DNA of 63,520 bases, taken from the NCBI RefSeq assembly GCF_013093415.1, contig NZ_JABFBC010000005.1:1-63520 (forward strand), written 5' to 3'. The translations under genes were made by a program, and so were the position numbers. Under the pieces are notes generated by a model. It was not told where the DNA came from. It did no database searches and saw only the letters and a list, made by a program, of their open reading frames with translations. This DNA comes from Halovulum dunhuangense. GTDB taxonomy: Bacteria; Pseudomonadota; Alphaproteobacteria; Rhodobacterales; Rhodobacteraceae. Shown piece after piece: positions 45,334-53,968 of this stretch (its first letter is position 1; each line of letters opens with the position of its first letter).

Positions 45334-45637
45334 TGTTTTCCCTCCTCCTGTTTGCAGGGCCAGTGTGTCACAAACAGGCCCGGAACTGAAATCCGCACGG
45401 GAGGCGGGTCAAGGCGTGACGAGGGGAAGGACACCATCGAGGATCCTGACGCCGTCCCTGACGACGTGGCGCCGTTCCCCGCGCGAGAGGGGGCAATCGA
45501 CTCCCCGAGGCACCGGGACAGCCGCGATACGGTGCCGCTGATCCTGCAATGACCGAAACACCCCGGGCGCATGGCTGGCCCCATCTTAGTGAAGTTCAGC
45601 AGGCGGCGTGTCGCACGATGACCGGCCTTGCCGGGTG
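45334..45637. other. Intergenic region with a weak hairpin
   Basis: About 300 bases upstream of the coiled-coil gene and downstream of dihydropyrimidinase. ACCGGC/GCCGGGT (45621-45636) can form a small hairpin directly after the dihydropyrimidinase stop and may end that operon. The rest must hold the coiled-coil gene promoter. No gene seen. Confidence 0.4.
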
Positions 45638-47038
45638 TCAGAGCCCGGCGCCGCCGGGACGCCTGTGGATCACCGTGCCCTGCGCCTTGGCCGTCATCCG
45701 ACCGGACTCGATCACCGGCCGCCCCCGCAGGATCAGGGTTTCGGGCCAGCCCTGCACCTCCATCCCTTCGTAGGGCGTATAGTCGGCGCCGTCGTGCAGA
45801 TCCGCGTGGCGTATCGTGCGGCGCGTTTCCGGGTTCCAGATCGCTATGTCGGCGTCGGATCCGATCGCGATCGTCCCCTTGCGCGGATAGAGACCATAGG
45901 CCCGGGCATGGTTCGTGGCCGTCAGCGCGACGAAACGCTGAAGGTCGATCCGTCCTTTCATCACGCCTTCCGAGAACAGGATCGGCAGCCGCGTCTCTAC
46001 CCCCGGAATGCCGTTCGGGATGTGACGGAAGCTGCGCAGGCCGTCCGGATTGCGCTTGCCCCTGTCGCTGGCATAGCGGAACGGGCAGTGATCCGACGAG
46101 AACAGGTCGAACAACCCGTTTTCCAGGCCCCGCCAGCAGTTTTCCTGCTCGGTTCGATCGCGCGGCGGCGGAGAGCAGACGTATTTGGCGCCTTCCCAGT
46201 TTTCCCGCGACAGATCCTGCGCTTCGAGCATCAGGTACTGCGGACAAGTCTCGGCGGTGATGTTGACACCGCGCATCCTGGCCCGGGCGATCTCTTCCAT
46301 GGCCGCCCCGTTTGAGACGTGCACGATGACAATCGGGACATCCACCACTTCCGCAAGCGTCAGCGCGCGGTGCGTCGCCTCGCGCTCGGCGGCGACGGGT
46401 CGGGTCGTGGCATGGGCCCGCGGGTCGCGATTGCCGGCCTCGTCCGCGCGGCGGGCGAGGAAGGCGATCACATCCTCGTTCTCGCAATGGACCAGCACCT
46501 TGGCGCCGTGACGCCGGGCGACGTCCATGGTGGACAGGATGCCGGCGTCGTCCATCCGCAACGCCTCGTAGGTCATGAATACCTTGACCGATGTATGCCC
46601 CTGTTCGATCAGCGAGGGAAGTTCCTGGCCAAGCACGACCGGCGTCGGATCGGTTACGATCAGGTGAAAGCCAAGGTCGACATGGGCGCTGTTCTCGCAC
46701 AGGGCGAGATAGTCGCGGAACGCCGCCGTCAGCGACTGCCCGCGTTCCTGCAGGCAGAAGGGCATAACCATGGTGTTGCCCCCGAAGGCGGCCGAGCGGG
46801 TGGCGCTGTCGAAATCATCGGCCATCTCGATCCCGGGACCCGAAGGCTGCGCGATATGGACATGGCTGTCGATCCCGCCCGGCAGGACGTAGCGGCCGGT
46901 CGCGTCGATCACGCGTCCTGCCTGTCCCATGTCGCCACCGATCTGCGCGATCCTGCCGTCGCGGATACCGATATCGGCCCGGAACGTGTCAGAGGCCGTG
47001 GCGACGGTTCCGTTCGCGATGACAAGATCATGGGACAT
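45638..47038 (-). CDS. hydA: Dihydropyrimidinase / D-hydantoinase
   Basis: A 466-residue cyclic amidohydrolase. The zinc pair is in GGIDSHVHIAQPSG (His59, His61), the carboxylated Lys is K152 in TSVKVFMTYEA, and further ligands are His in VLVHCENEDV, His in IVIVHVSNGAA and Asp in LFSSDHCPFRYA. It opens hydantoins or dihydropyrimidines to N-carbamoyl amino acids. It is last in the operon with an amino-acid ABC importer and PLP enzyme. No N-carbamoylase is present in the window. Length is normal for the family. Confidence 0.93.
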   Translation of the reverse strand: MSHDLVIANGTVATASDTFRADIGIRDGRIAQIGGDMGQAGRVIDATGRYVLPGGIDSHVHIAQPSGPGIEMADDFDSATRSAAFGGNTMVMPFCLQERGQSLTAAFRDYLALCENSAHVDLGFHLIVTDPTPVVLGQELPSLIEQGHTSVKVFMTYEALRMDDAGILSTMDVARRHGAKVLVHCENEDVIAFLARRADEAGNRDPRAHATTRPVAAEREATHRALTLAEVVDVPIVIVHVSNGAAMEEIARARMRGVNITAETCPQYLMLEAQDLSRENWEGAKYVCSPPPRDRTEQENCWRGLENGLFDLFSSDHCPFRYASDRGKRNPDGLRSFRHIPNGIPGVETRLPILFSEGVMKGRIDLQRFVALTATNHARAYGLYPRKGTIAIGSDADIAIWNPETRRTIRHADLHDGADYTPYEGMEVQGWPETLILRGRPVIESGRMTAKAQGTVIHRRPGGAGL

Positions 47039-47052
47039 GGGCAGAGTGTTCC

Positions 47053-47943
47053 TTAGGCGTTGATGAGATCGAGATCGAGTTCCCCGGCGCCGCTGCGCCG
47101 GTAGGCCAGCCCGATGGCCAGCGTCTGCACGAGGCTCATCACGGCGGTCAGGGACCGGAAGCCGTGCAGTTCCGCATCGTCCACGGACAGGACCAGCGCG
47201 GCCGCTTCGGTAATCGGGCTGACCGGCGTGTCGGTGATCGCAAGCACCGGGATGTTCGCCGCGCGGGCTTGGGCCGTCGCCTCTATGGTCGCAAGCGCAT
47301 AGGGCGGGAAACTTATGGAAATCAGCAGGTCGCCAGGCTGCATCACGTCGATCTGGTCGCCGGGCGTGCTGCCGGTGCCGCTGATCTGGATTGCCTGGCA
47401 GCGCGCGCGCCGCAGGGCGTAGGAAAGATAGGACGCCACGGGAAACGAGCGGTCCAGGCCGATCACATGCACGGTGCGCGCGGCGAGAATGATCTCCATC
47501 GCCTCGTCGAGTGGCAATTCCGCAAGCCGGCTGCCCAGATGCGCCAGCGACGCGCTGTTGGCGCGGCAGAAGGACTGTCCCATGGCGGTGATGTCGGACG
47601 GGTCGGCGACCAGCTCGTTCCCCTGGCTGTGCGAGATGCGTTCCGACAGCGAGGCGGGGTAGGCGTTGTGAAGCGGTTCCCGGAACAGCCGCTGCATGTC
47701 GGAAAAGCCGTCGAACCCCATCGCCTTTGCCAGCCGGACGAAGATCGACGGGTTGAGCTGCGAGGTCTTGGCCATCACCGCAAGCGTTTCCAGCGCCACG
47801 ACCCTCTGGTTGTCCAGCACCCAGGCGCCGGCCTCGAGCATCCTGTTGGTGAAGAGATGACGCTCACCGACAAGGCGGTCCCTGAATTCCTCGGTCGTGC
47901 GAGGCTTCTTCATGGACCCGGTGTTGTGCGGGCTGACAGTCAT
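47053..47943 (-). CDS. RpiR/MurR-family transcriptional regulator
   Basis: A 296-residue protein. The N-terminal HTH_6 domain has VVALETLAVMAKTSQLNPSIFVRLAKAMGFDGFSDMQRLFRE. The C-terminal SIS domain (TVHVIGLDRSFPVASYLSYALRRARC, then PGDLLISISFPPYALATIEATAQARA) normally binds phosphosugars; in this family branch other ligands are possible. ATG 47943 follows CCGGAGCAATCGGA. It lies between the ABC ATPase and dihydropyrimidinase in the operon and probably regulates it. Confidence 0.9.
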   Translation of the reverse strand: MTVSPHNTGSMKKPRTTEEFRDRLVGERHLFTNRMLEAGAWVLDNQRVVALETLAVMAKTSQLNPSIFVRLAKAMGFDGFSDMQRLFREPLHNAYPASLSERISHSQGNELVADPSDITAMGQSFCRANSASLAHLGSRLAELPLDEAMEIILAARTVHVIGLDRSFPVASYLSYALRRARCQAIQISGTGSTPGDQIDVMQPGDLLISISFPPYALATIEATAQARAANIPVLAITDTPVSPITEAAALVLSVDDAELHGFRSLTAVMSLVQTLAIGLAYRRSGAGELDLDLINA

Positions 47944-47992
47944 TCCGATTGCTCCGGACGGGCGCTGCCGGCGCGGCGTGAACCCTGCTGCA

Positions 47993-48739
47993 TCAATGCT
48001 CCAGTACCTGGGACAGGAAGGTTCTACCGCGCTCGGTCTGGGGATTGCGGAAAAACTCCTCGGGGGTGGCCTCTTCGACGATCGCGCCGGCATCCATGAA
48101 GATGATGCGGTTCCCGACCTTGCGCGCGAAGCCCATCTCGTGGGTGACGCAGACCATCGTCATGCCTTCATGGGCGAGTTCGATCATCACGTCCAGCACC
48201 TCCTTGATCATCTCGGGATCGAGCGCCGATGTCGGTTCGTCGAACAGCATGATCTGCGGTTTCGTGCACAGCGCCCGGGCGATGGCGACACGTTGCTGCT
48301 GGCCGCCCGAAAGCTGGCCGGGGAACTTCTGCGCCTGATCCGGAATGTGGACCCGCGCCAGATAGTGGTGCGCGCGTTCCTCTGCTTCCTTGCGGGGGAC
48401 ACGGTGCACCCAGATCTGGGCAAGCGTCAGATTGTCGAGCACCGACAGGTGCGGGTAGAGGTTGAAGCTCTGGAACACCATCCCGATCCGCGCGCGAAGG
48501 GCCTCGATGTTCTTCATCTCGGCGTGGATTTCCTGTCCCTCGATCTCGATGCGGCCCATCTGGTGGGTCTCAAGCTGGTTGATGCAGCGGATCAGCGTGG
48601 ACTTGCCCGATCCCGACGGGCCGCAGATGACGATCTTTTCACCGGGCTTCACGCTGAGATTGATGTTTCGCAGCGCATGGAAGTCGCCATACCACTTGTT
48701 GAGTTGGTCGATCCGGATGATGTCCTCGGCTTGGCTCAT
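47993..48739 (-). CDS. Polar amino-acid ABC transporter ATPase (GlnQ/AapP/BztD type)
   Basis: A 248-residue ATPase. Walker A is [18 protein letters not shown], the Q-loop is [16 protein letters not shown], the signature is [17 protein letters not shown], and Walker B is [15 protein letters not shown]. It drives the two permeases encoded upstream. Chosen start [13 protein letters not shown] at 48739; several further in-frame ATGs upstream belong to the open frame antisense-like through the permease and are not supported. Confidence 0.95.
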   Translation of the reverse strand: MSQAEDIIRIDQLNKWYGDFHALRNINLSVKPGEKIVICGPSGSGKSTLIRCINQLETHQMGRIEIEGQEIHAEMKNIEALRARIGMVFQSFNLYPHLSVLDNLTLAQIWVHRVPRKEAEERAHHYLARVHIPDQAQKFPGQLSGGQQQRVAIARALCTKPQIMLFDEPTSALDPEMIKEVLDVMIELAHEGMTMVCVTHEMGFARKVGNRIIFMDAGAIVEEATPEEFFRNPQTERGRTFLSQVLEH

Positions 48740-48786
48740 GGTTTCATGCCCATTCGGCTGGAGTTGGGGAAGGTGAGGCCGTGCGT

Positions 48787-49890
48787 TCATCTTCGGCGCC
48801 CGGTGTTCAGCTTGCGTTCGAGATGCATGGAATAGCGCGACAGGCCGAAACAGAGCAGCCAGAAGCCAAGCCCCGCGAAAACATAGCCCGTGGTCGTGAC
48901 CGAAGGCGCAAGCCAGGCGCTGGACGATATGCCCGCCTGCACGATACCCAGCAGGTCGAACAGCCCGATGATCAGAACCAGCGTGGTGTCCTTGATGATC
49001 GCGACATAGGTGTTCACCAGCCCGGGAATGACCGTGCGCAGCGCCTGCGGCAGGATGATGAAGACCATCATCTTCCAGTAGCCCATTCCCGCGGCCGTGG
49101 CGGCTTCGAACTGGCCGCGCGGGATGGCCTGAAGCCCGCCGCGGACCACCTCGGCCATCAGCGCGGCGTTGAACAGGGCCACCCCGAGCAGGGCGCGCAG
49201 CAGCTTGTCCATCGCGAACCCCTGCGGCAGGAACAGCGGCAGCATGACCGAGGCCATGAAAAGCACGGTGATCAGCGGGACCGCGCGAAAGATCTCGATG
49301 AAGGAGACGCAGAATATGCGGATCGCGGGCATCTTCGATCGCCGGCCCAGGGCCAGCAGTATGCCCAGCGGCAGCGCCCCCATCATGCCCGCGACCGCAA
49401 CCACGAGCGTCAGCATGAAGCCGCCCCAGCGGTCCGTCGGCACCACCTCGAGGCCGAGCAGCCCGCCATGCAGCAGCACATAGGCGACCACGGGCAGGAC
49501 CAGGAAGGCGCCGGTGATGATCCATCCCTTGTGGGCCACCCGTGGCAGGAACAGGACGGCGATCGACGCCACGAGCGCAAGCATGGTGAGGTCCACGCGC
49601 CAGCGGTGTTCGGGCGGATAGAAACCGTAGATGAACTGGCCCCAGCGCGCCCCGACGAAGGCCCAGCAGGCACCGCCCGCCGCGACGCAATCCTCGCGCG
49701 TTCCGGTCCATGCCGCTTCGAGGATCAGCCAGTCGAAAAGCGGCGGCACAGCGCGCAGCAGGAGCCATGACACCACGATGGTCAGCAGCCCCTGCCGCCA
49801 GTCGGGGAACAGGTTGCGCCGGACCCAGTCAAGCGGGCCGGCAACGGCGCGGGGGGCGTTGGTCGGGATGGGTCGTGTTGCTTCGGCCAT
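48787..49890 (-). CDS. Amino-acid ABC transporter permease (AapM/BztC type)
   Basis: A 367-residue permease. A long N-terminal region with helices and a [19 protein letters not shown] loop precedes the His/Glu-type permease domain ([42 protein letters not shown] loop [41 protein letters not shown]). The extended form is typical of Aap/Bzt systems for broad acidic and neutral amino acids. It lies eight bases from the partner permease gene. Confidence 0.94.
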   Translation of the reverse strand: MAEATRPIPTNAPRAVAGPLDWVRRNLFPDWRQGLLTIVVSWLLLRAVPPLFDWLILEAAWTGTREDCVAAGGACWAFVGARWGQFIYGFYPPEHRWRVDLTMLALVASIAVLFLPRVAHKGWIITGAFLVLPVVAYVLLHGGLLGLEVVPTDRWGGFMLTLVVAVAGMMGALPLGILLALGRRSKMPAIRIFCVSFIEIFRAVPLITVLFMASVMLPLFLPQGFAMDKLLRALLGVALFNAALMAEVVRGGLQAIPRGQFEAATAAGMGYWKMMVFIILPQALRTVIPGLVNTYVAIIKDTTLVLIIGLFDLLGIVQAGISSSAWLAPSVTTTGYVFAGLGFWLLCFGLSRYSMHLERKLNTGRRR

Positions 49891-49897
49891 TGGATCC

Positions 49898-51091
49898 TCA
49901 GAACGAGAGCCGCGTGACGCGCCAGTTGAAGAAGTTCATCACCGCCGCGATGAAAAGGCTCACGGTCAGGTAGAAAAGCATGGCCAGTGCGATGGTTTCC
50001 ACGGCCTGTCCCGTCTGGGTCATCGTGGTGCCGGCGATGATCGAGATGATTTCCGGAAAGGCGATGGCCGACGCCAGAGAGGTGTTCTTGGCCAGCGACT
50101 GGTATTGCGTGGTCAGCGGCGGGATGATGATCCGCATGGCCTGCGGGATCACGACATAGCGCATGATCTGTCCCCGCGTATGACCCATCGCCTGCGCCGC
50201 CTCGGTCTGGCCGTGGTCGATGCCCTGGATGCCCGCGCGCACGATCTCTCCCACGGCGGCGGCGATATAGATCGACAGGCCGAGAATGGCTGCCAGCATC
50301 TCGGGCAGGACCACCATGCCGCCGCGGAAGTTGAAGCCCTGCAATTCGGGCATCGACATGTCCAGCCGGGCGCCGGTGGCCAGCCAGACCGACGAGGGAA
50401 GCACCACGAGGCCCAGGAACCACCAGTGCGCCACGCGCCGGGGCTGGCCCGTGGCCGCCCGGTACCGCCGCGCGCGCCTGGCCATCACCAGCGCGATGAC
50501 AAGCCCGAGGCCGAGGGCCGCGAGGCCCAGCTGCGCGCCGGCGTCGAGCAATGGCTTGGGCAGGTACAAGCCCCGGTTGCTCAGGAACACGATGCCCGCA
50601 AGATCGAGGCTGTCACGCGGCCCCGGCAGCGGCCGCAGGATGGCGAAATACCAGAAGAACAGCTGCAACAGCAGCGGAATGTTGCGGAACGTCTCGATGT
50701 AGACCGCCGCCAGGCGCGATATCAGCCAGTTGGGCGACACGCGCGCCAGCCCGATCATGAAGCCGATCACCGTGGCGAGCGCGATGCCAAGCACCGACAG
50801 CACCAGCGTGTTCACGACCGCCGTCCAGAAGGCGCGCATGTAGGTGTCGTTGCGGCCGAAATCGAGAAAGCTGATCGCGATGTCGAAGCCGGCCCGGTTC
50901 TCGAGAAAGCCGAAGCCGGACGCGATGCCCTGCCGGGCAAGGTTCGTCATCGTGTTCGACAGCAGGAAATGCACGAAAAAGGCCAGAAGCGCCACGAAGC
51001 CCACCTGGATGATCGCCGAACGGATGCGGGAGCGGGTCCAGAAAGGCTGGCGGGGGGGCTGCATGGGGTCGGGATCGCGCGAAACTGGCAC
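49898..51091 (-). CDS. Amino-acid ABC transporter permease (AapQ/BztB type)
   Basis: A 397-residue permease. VNTLVLSVLGIALATVIGFMIGLAR is followed by ETFRNIPLLLQLFFWYFAIL, and an Aap/Bzt-specific insertion with two extra helices precedes the EAA loop (TEAAQAMGHTRGQIMRYVVIPQAMRIIIPPLTTQY). GTG 51091 follows GAGGAGTCCTCCC. It pairs with the AapM-type protein as the transmembrane channel. A very strong hairpin separates it from the binding-protein gene. Confidence 0.94.
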   Translation of the reverse strand: MPVSRDPDPMQPPRQPFWTRSRIRSAIIQVGFVALLAFFVHFLLSNTMTNLARQGIASGFGFLENRAGFDIAISFLDFGRNDTYMRAFWTAVVNTLVLSVLGIALATVIGFMIGLARVSPNWLISRLAAVYIETFRNIPLLLQLFFWYFAILRPLPGPRDSLDLAGIVFLSNRGLYLPKPLLDAGAQLGLAALGLGLVIALVMARRARRYRAATGQPRRVAHWWFLGLVVLPSSVWLATGARLDMSMPELQGFNFRGGMVVLPEMLAAILGLSIYIAAAVGEIVRAGIQGIDHGQTEAAQAMGHTRGQIMRYVVIPQAMRIIIPPLTTQYQSLAKNTSLASAIAFPEIISIIAGTTMTQTGQAVETIALAMLFYLTVSLFIAAVMNFFNWRVTRLSF

Positions 51092-51148
51092 GGGAGGACT
51101 CCTCTGTCGGAAGGCTCCGGACGGGCATTCGGAAAGGCGTTGGGGGTT

Positions 51149-51177
51149 CCCCCCGCGGCGCCTGGCGCCGCGGGGGG
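51149..51177 (-). terminator. Strong hairpin between binding protein and permease genes
   Basis: CCCCCCGCGGCGCC (51149-51162) and GGCGCCGCGGGGGG (51164-51177) are perfect 14-base inverted repeats almost without a spacer. On the minus strand this follows the binding-protein stop and precedes the permease. It is likely an attenuator or 3'-stabilising element giving more binding protein than permease. Confidence 0.7.
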
Positions 51178-51189
51178 AGAGAGCTCAGG

Positions 51190-52209
51190 TCACTTGAACG
51201 GCATCGCGTAGTGCAGCCCGCCATCCGCGTAGAGGGCGTTCATGCCACGCTCGATCTGCAGCGGTGTCTCGGGGCCGACATGGCGATCGAAGATCTCGCC
51301 GTAATTGCCGACCGCCGCGATGGCGCGGTAGACCCAGTTGTTGTCCAGGCCGACCCATTCGCCGACGGGAGAACCCTCGCCGCCCAGCATGCGCGAGATG
51401 TTGGGATCCTCGGACGCGGCCATCTCGTCGACATTCGCCTGCGTGATGCCGAACTCTTCGGCCTGGATCAGGGCGTAAACGGTCCAGGTCACGATATCGA
51501 ACCACTGGTCGTCGCCGTGGCGCACGGCCGGGGCCAGCGGCTCCTTCGAGATGGTTTCGGGCAGCATGACGTGCTCGGACGGGTCGTTCATGACCAGCCG
51601 CCGCGCGGCAAGCCCCGAACGGTCGGAGGTGTAGACGTCGCAACGCCCCGCATCATAGGCCGCCAGAACCTCGTCGGCACGATCGAAGCGCACGGGCTGG
51701 TAGCTCAGGCCGTTGGCCTCGAAATAGTCGGCAAGGTTCAGTTCGGTGGTGGATCCGGCCGAAACGCAGACCGTCGCGCCGTCGAGTTCCATCACGCTGG
51801 AGACGCCCATGGCTTCGCGCACCATGAAGCCCTGGCCGTCGTAGAACATAACCGGGGCGAAATTCAGACCCAGCGCGGTGTCGCGGTTCAGCGTCCGGGT
51901 CGTGGTGCGCGAAAGCATGTCGATCTCGCCCGACTGAAGCGCGGTGAAGCGTTCGGTGTTCGACAGCGGCGTGTAGCGCACGGCGTCCGCATCCTCGAGC
52001 ACGGCGGCGGCAACGGCGCGGCACACCTCGACGTCGAAGCCGGCCCAGTTGCCGTTGTCGTCCGGGTTCGAGAAGCCGCTCACGCCGGGCGACACACCGC
52101 AGTTCAGATGGCCGCGCTGACGCACCTCATCGATCGTCTGCGCGGAAACCGCGCCGCATGCGATGACGGTCATCACGGCGACCGTGCTCAGAAGAGAAGT
52201 ATGTTTCAT
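51190..52209 (-). CDS. Amino-acid ABC transporter substrate-binding protein (AapJ/BztA type)
   Basis: A 339-residue periplasmic protein. The signal peptide (MKHTSLLSTVAVMTVIACGAVSA|QT) is followed by a family 3 fold: DEVRQRGHLNCGVSPGVSGFSNPDDNGNWAGFDVEVCRAVAAAV, then VCVSAGSTTELNLADYF. Length and the GxxGFSxPDxxGxWxGFDVD-like opening fit AapJ/BztA. It starts 35 bases after the PLP-enzyme gene and probably binds an amino acid or N-carbamoyl/hydantoin-like relative. Confidence 0.94.
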   Translation of the reverse strand: MKHTSLLSTVAVMTVIACGAVSAQTIDEVRQRGHLNCGVSPGVSGFSNPDDNGNWAGFDVEVCRAVAAAVLEDADAVRYTPLSNTERFTALQSGEIDMLSRTTTRTLNRDTALGLNFAPVMFYDGQGFMVREAMGVSSVMELDGATVCVSAGSTTELNLADYFEANGLSYQPVRFDRADEVLAAYDAGRCDVYTSDRSGLAARRLVMNDPSEHVMLPETISKEPLAPAVRHGDDQWFDIVTWTVYALIQAEEFGITQANVDEMAASEDPNISRMLGGEGSPVGEWVGLDNNWVYRAIAAVGNYGEIFDRHVGPETPLQIERGMNALYADGGLHYAMPFK

Positions 52210-52244
52210 CGGATGTTCCCTTGTTGGTTGTGGGGTCGTTTCAG

Positions 52245-53486
52245 TCAGGCTGCCTGTCTGCGCAGGCTTTCGAGCCGCTCGATGAGACGGTCGATTTCGT
52301 CCAGCGTGTTGTAGTGCACGGCAGAGACACGGATGACCCCGTCGGGGTCGCCCAGATCCAGCGCTTCGACGAGGCGCCTGGAATGGAAGTCGCCGAAGCG
52401 GATGCCGATGCCCGAGGGATCGACCGCTTCGACCACATCGCGGGAATTGCGCCCCGCGATGACGAAAGAGACCGTCGGCACGCGCGCGTCACGATCGGAT
52501 GACGGATCGCCGACGATGGTCACGTCGTCACGCCCGCGCAGATAGGACAACAGGCGTTCGGCCAGGACCGCCTCGTGATCGGCAATGATGTCGTATGCCG
52601 CCTCGACCGCGGCGCGGCCCTTGGCGTTCACGCCATGCGCCGCCGCCAGGCCCTCCAGGTAGTCGATCACGCCGCAGCAGGAATAGGCGAGTTCGTAGTT
52701 GGGGTTGCCCGGCTCAAGCTTGTTGGGAACCTTGTCCTCGCCGTAGAAGTAGTGGTTGATGTTTCCCGCGTGGTTCAGCAGCAGGTCGTACTTGCCATAC
52801 AGCGCGGCATGGTGCGGCCCGTAGGTCTTGTAGACCGAGAACCCGTAGAAATCCGCGTCCAGCGCCTTTACGTCGATGGCCCGGTGCGGCGCGTAGGCCA
52901 CGCCGTCCACGCAGAGCATCGCGCCCTTTTCGTGCACGAGATCGGCGACCGCCCGCACGTCGTTGATGCTGCCGAAGATGTTGGAACAATGCGTCATGGC
53001 GACCAGCCGGGTCCTGGGCCCCAGCAGCGGCGCAAGGCTTTCGGGGCCGGGCCGGTGGCTGCCCTCGGGCAGTTCCCAGGTCTTCACGACGATCCCCTGA
53101 TCGGCGAGCCGGCGCCACGGGCCGATATTCGCCTCGTGGTCGAAATTGGTGACGACGACCTCGTCCCCGGGCTGCCATTTCTGGACCAGCGCGCGGGCCA
53201 GCTGATCGAAAAGCTGGGTGGCGGTGGCGCCCATCACGATCTCTTCGGGGCGGTCCGCGTTCATCAGGGTGGCAAGAGCGGCGCGCCCCTCGGCGACCTT
53301 GGCCGAAGCCGCGGCAGAGGCTGCATAGGTCGCGCCGAGCTGGACATTGGTCGAGAACAGGAACTCGTTGATCCGGTCGGCAACCGGCTTTGCCACCTGC
53401 GAGCCACCAGCATTGTCGAGCAGCGCTTCGCTGTCGCGCAGCGCGGGAAACTGGTTGCGAACATGCGTGATGTCGATCTGGGTCAT
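52245..53486 (-). CDS. Class V PLP-dependent aminotransferase / cysteine-desulfurase-like enzyme
   Basis: A 413-residue PLP enzyme. The cofactor lysine is K220 in GFSVYKTYGPHHAALYG. The PLP-binding Asp and His motifs are VDGVAYAPHRAIDVKAL and MTHCSNIFG, and RVPTVSFVIAGRNSRDVVEAV lies in the small domain. The lysine is followed by TYGP rather than the longer SufS-type loop, and no catalytic Cys motif of desulfurases is obvious, so an amino-acid lyase or aminotransferase role is more likely. It is the first gene of the amino-acid transport/dihydropyrimidinase operon; ATG 53486 follows CGGAGGCCAG. Confidence 0.88.
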   Translation of the reverse strand: MTQIDITHVRNQFPALRDSEALLDNAGGSQVAKPVADRINEFLFSTNVQLGATYAASAAASAKVAEGRAALATLMNADRPEEIVMGATATQLFDQLARALVQKWQPGDEVVVTNFDHEANIGPWRRLADQGIVVKTWELPEGSHRPGPESLAPLLGPRTRLVAMTHCSNIFGSINDVRAVADLVHEKGAMLCVDGVAYAPHRAIDVKALDADFYGFSVYKTYGPHHAALYGKYDLLLNHAGNINHYFYGEDKVPNKLEPGNPNYELAYSCCGVIDYLEGLAAAHGVNAKGRAAVEAAYDIIADHEAVLAERLLSYLRGRDDVTIVGDPSSDRDARVPTVSFVIAGRNSRDVVEAVDPSGIGIRFGDFHSRRLVEALDLGDPDGVIRVSAVHYNTLDEIDRLIERLESLRRQAA

Positions 53487-53968
53487 CTGGCCTCCGGGTT
53501 TTCCTGGCGACATTGAAACAGATTTTTCATTCCTGTAAAGATGTAATAGATTTTTTATTTTTGCACGAAATTCGGGCATACCCGCCGCGTCCGTGTCTTG
53601 GGCAGGGCAGGGGGGCGAACGGCGCCGGCGCGGGGCGGCACGCGTCAGATGGCCCGTGCCGGGGACAGGGTTGATTCGCGTTGCCTGTCCGGAAGTGGAC
53701 GAGGGCGCGCTGATCCCGGCGCATGTGCCCGGCGGTTGACCTGTGCGAGCGGGCCGACTAGTTAGCCCCGGCAAGACCATGATGGACCTGACGGACGGAG
53801 CAGGTCCGCACCATCGAACGGCCCGCGCGGGAAACGTTGCGTCTACAGCTTGCCCGCGTCTGGCCGTCGCACGATTGCTGCAAGTCGACACTGGAGGGGT
53901 CCAGACACCCGATCGAGTATTGCCAGGTTCTGCTTGCCGCCTATCCGAAACACGGAAAGGAGTTCGGC
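53487..53968. promoter_or_regulatory. AT-rich divergent control region
   Basis: About 480 bases between the PLP-enzyme operon (minus) and groEL (plus). Near 53510-53565 the DNA is strikingly AT-rich for this genome. It carries the inverted repeat TGAAA-N6-TTTCA (53514-53529) and a direct repeat CAGATTTTTCAT / TAGATTTTTTAT (53519-53530, 53547-53558), plausible RpiR-type sites. No CIRCE element was found before groEL. No gene seen. Confidence 0.5.

Noticed and set aside
53487-53968. CIRCE element or heat-shock operator before groEL
   Set aside because: I looked for TTAGCACTC-N9-GAGTGCTAA and close variants and found none.
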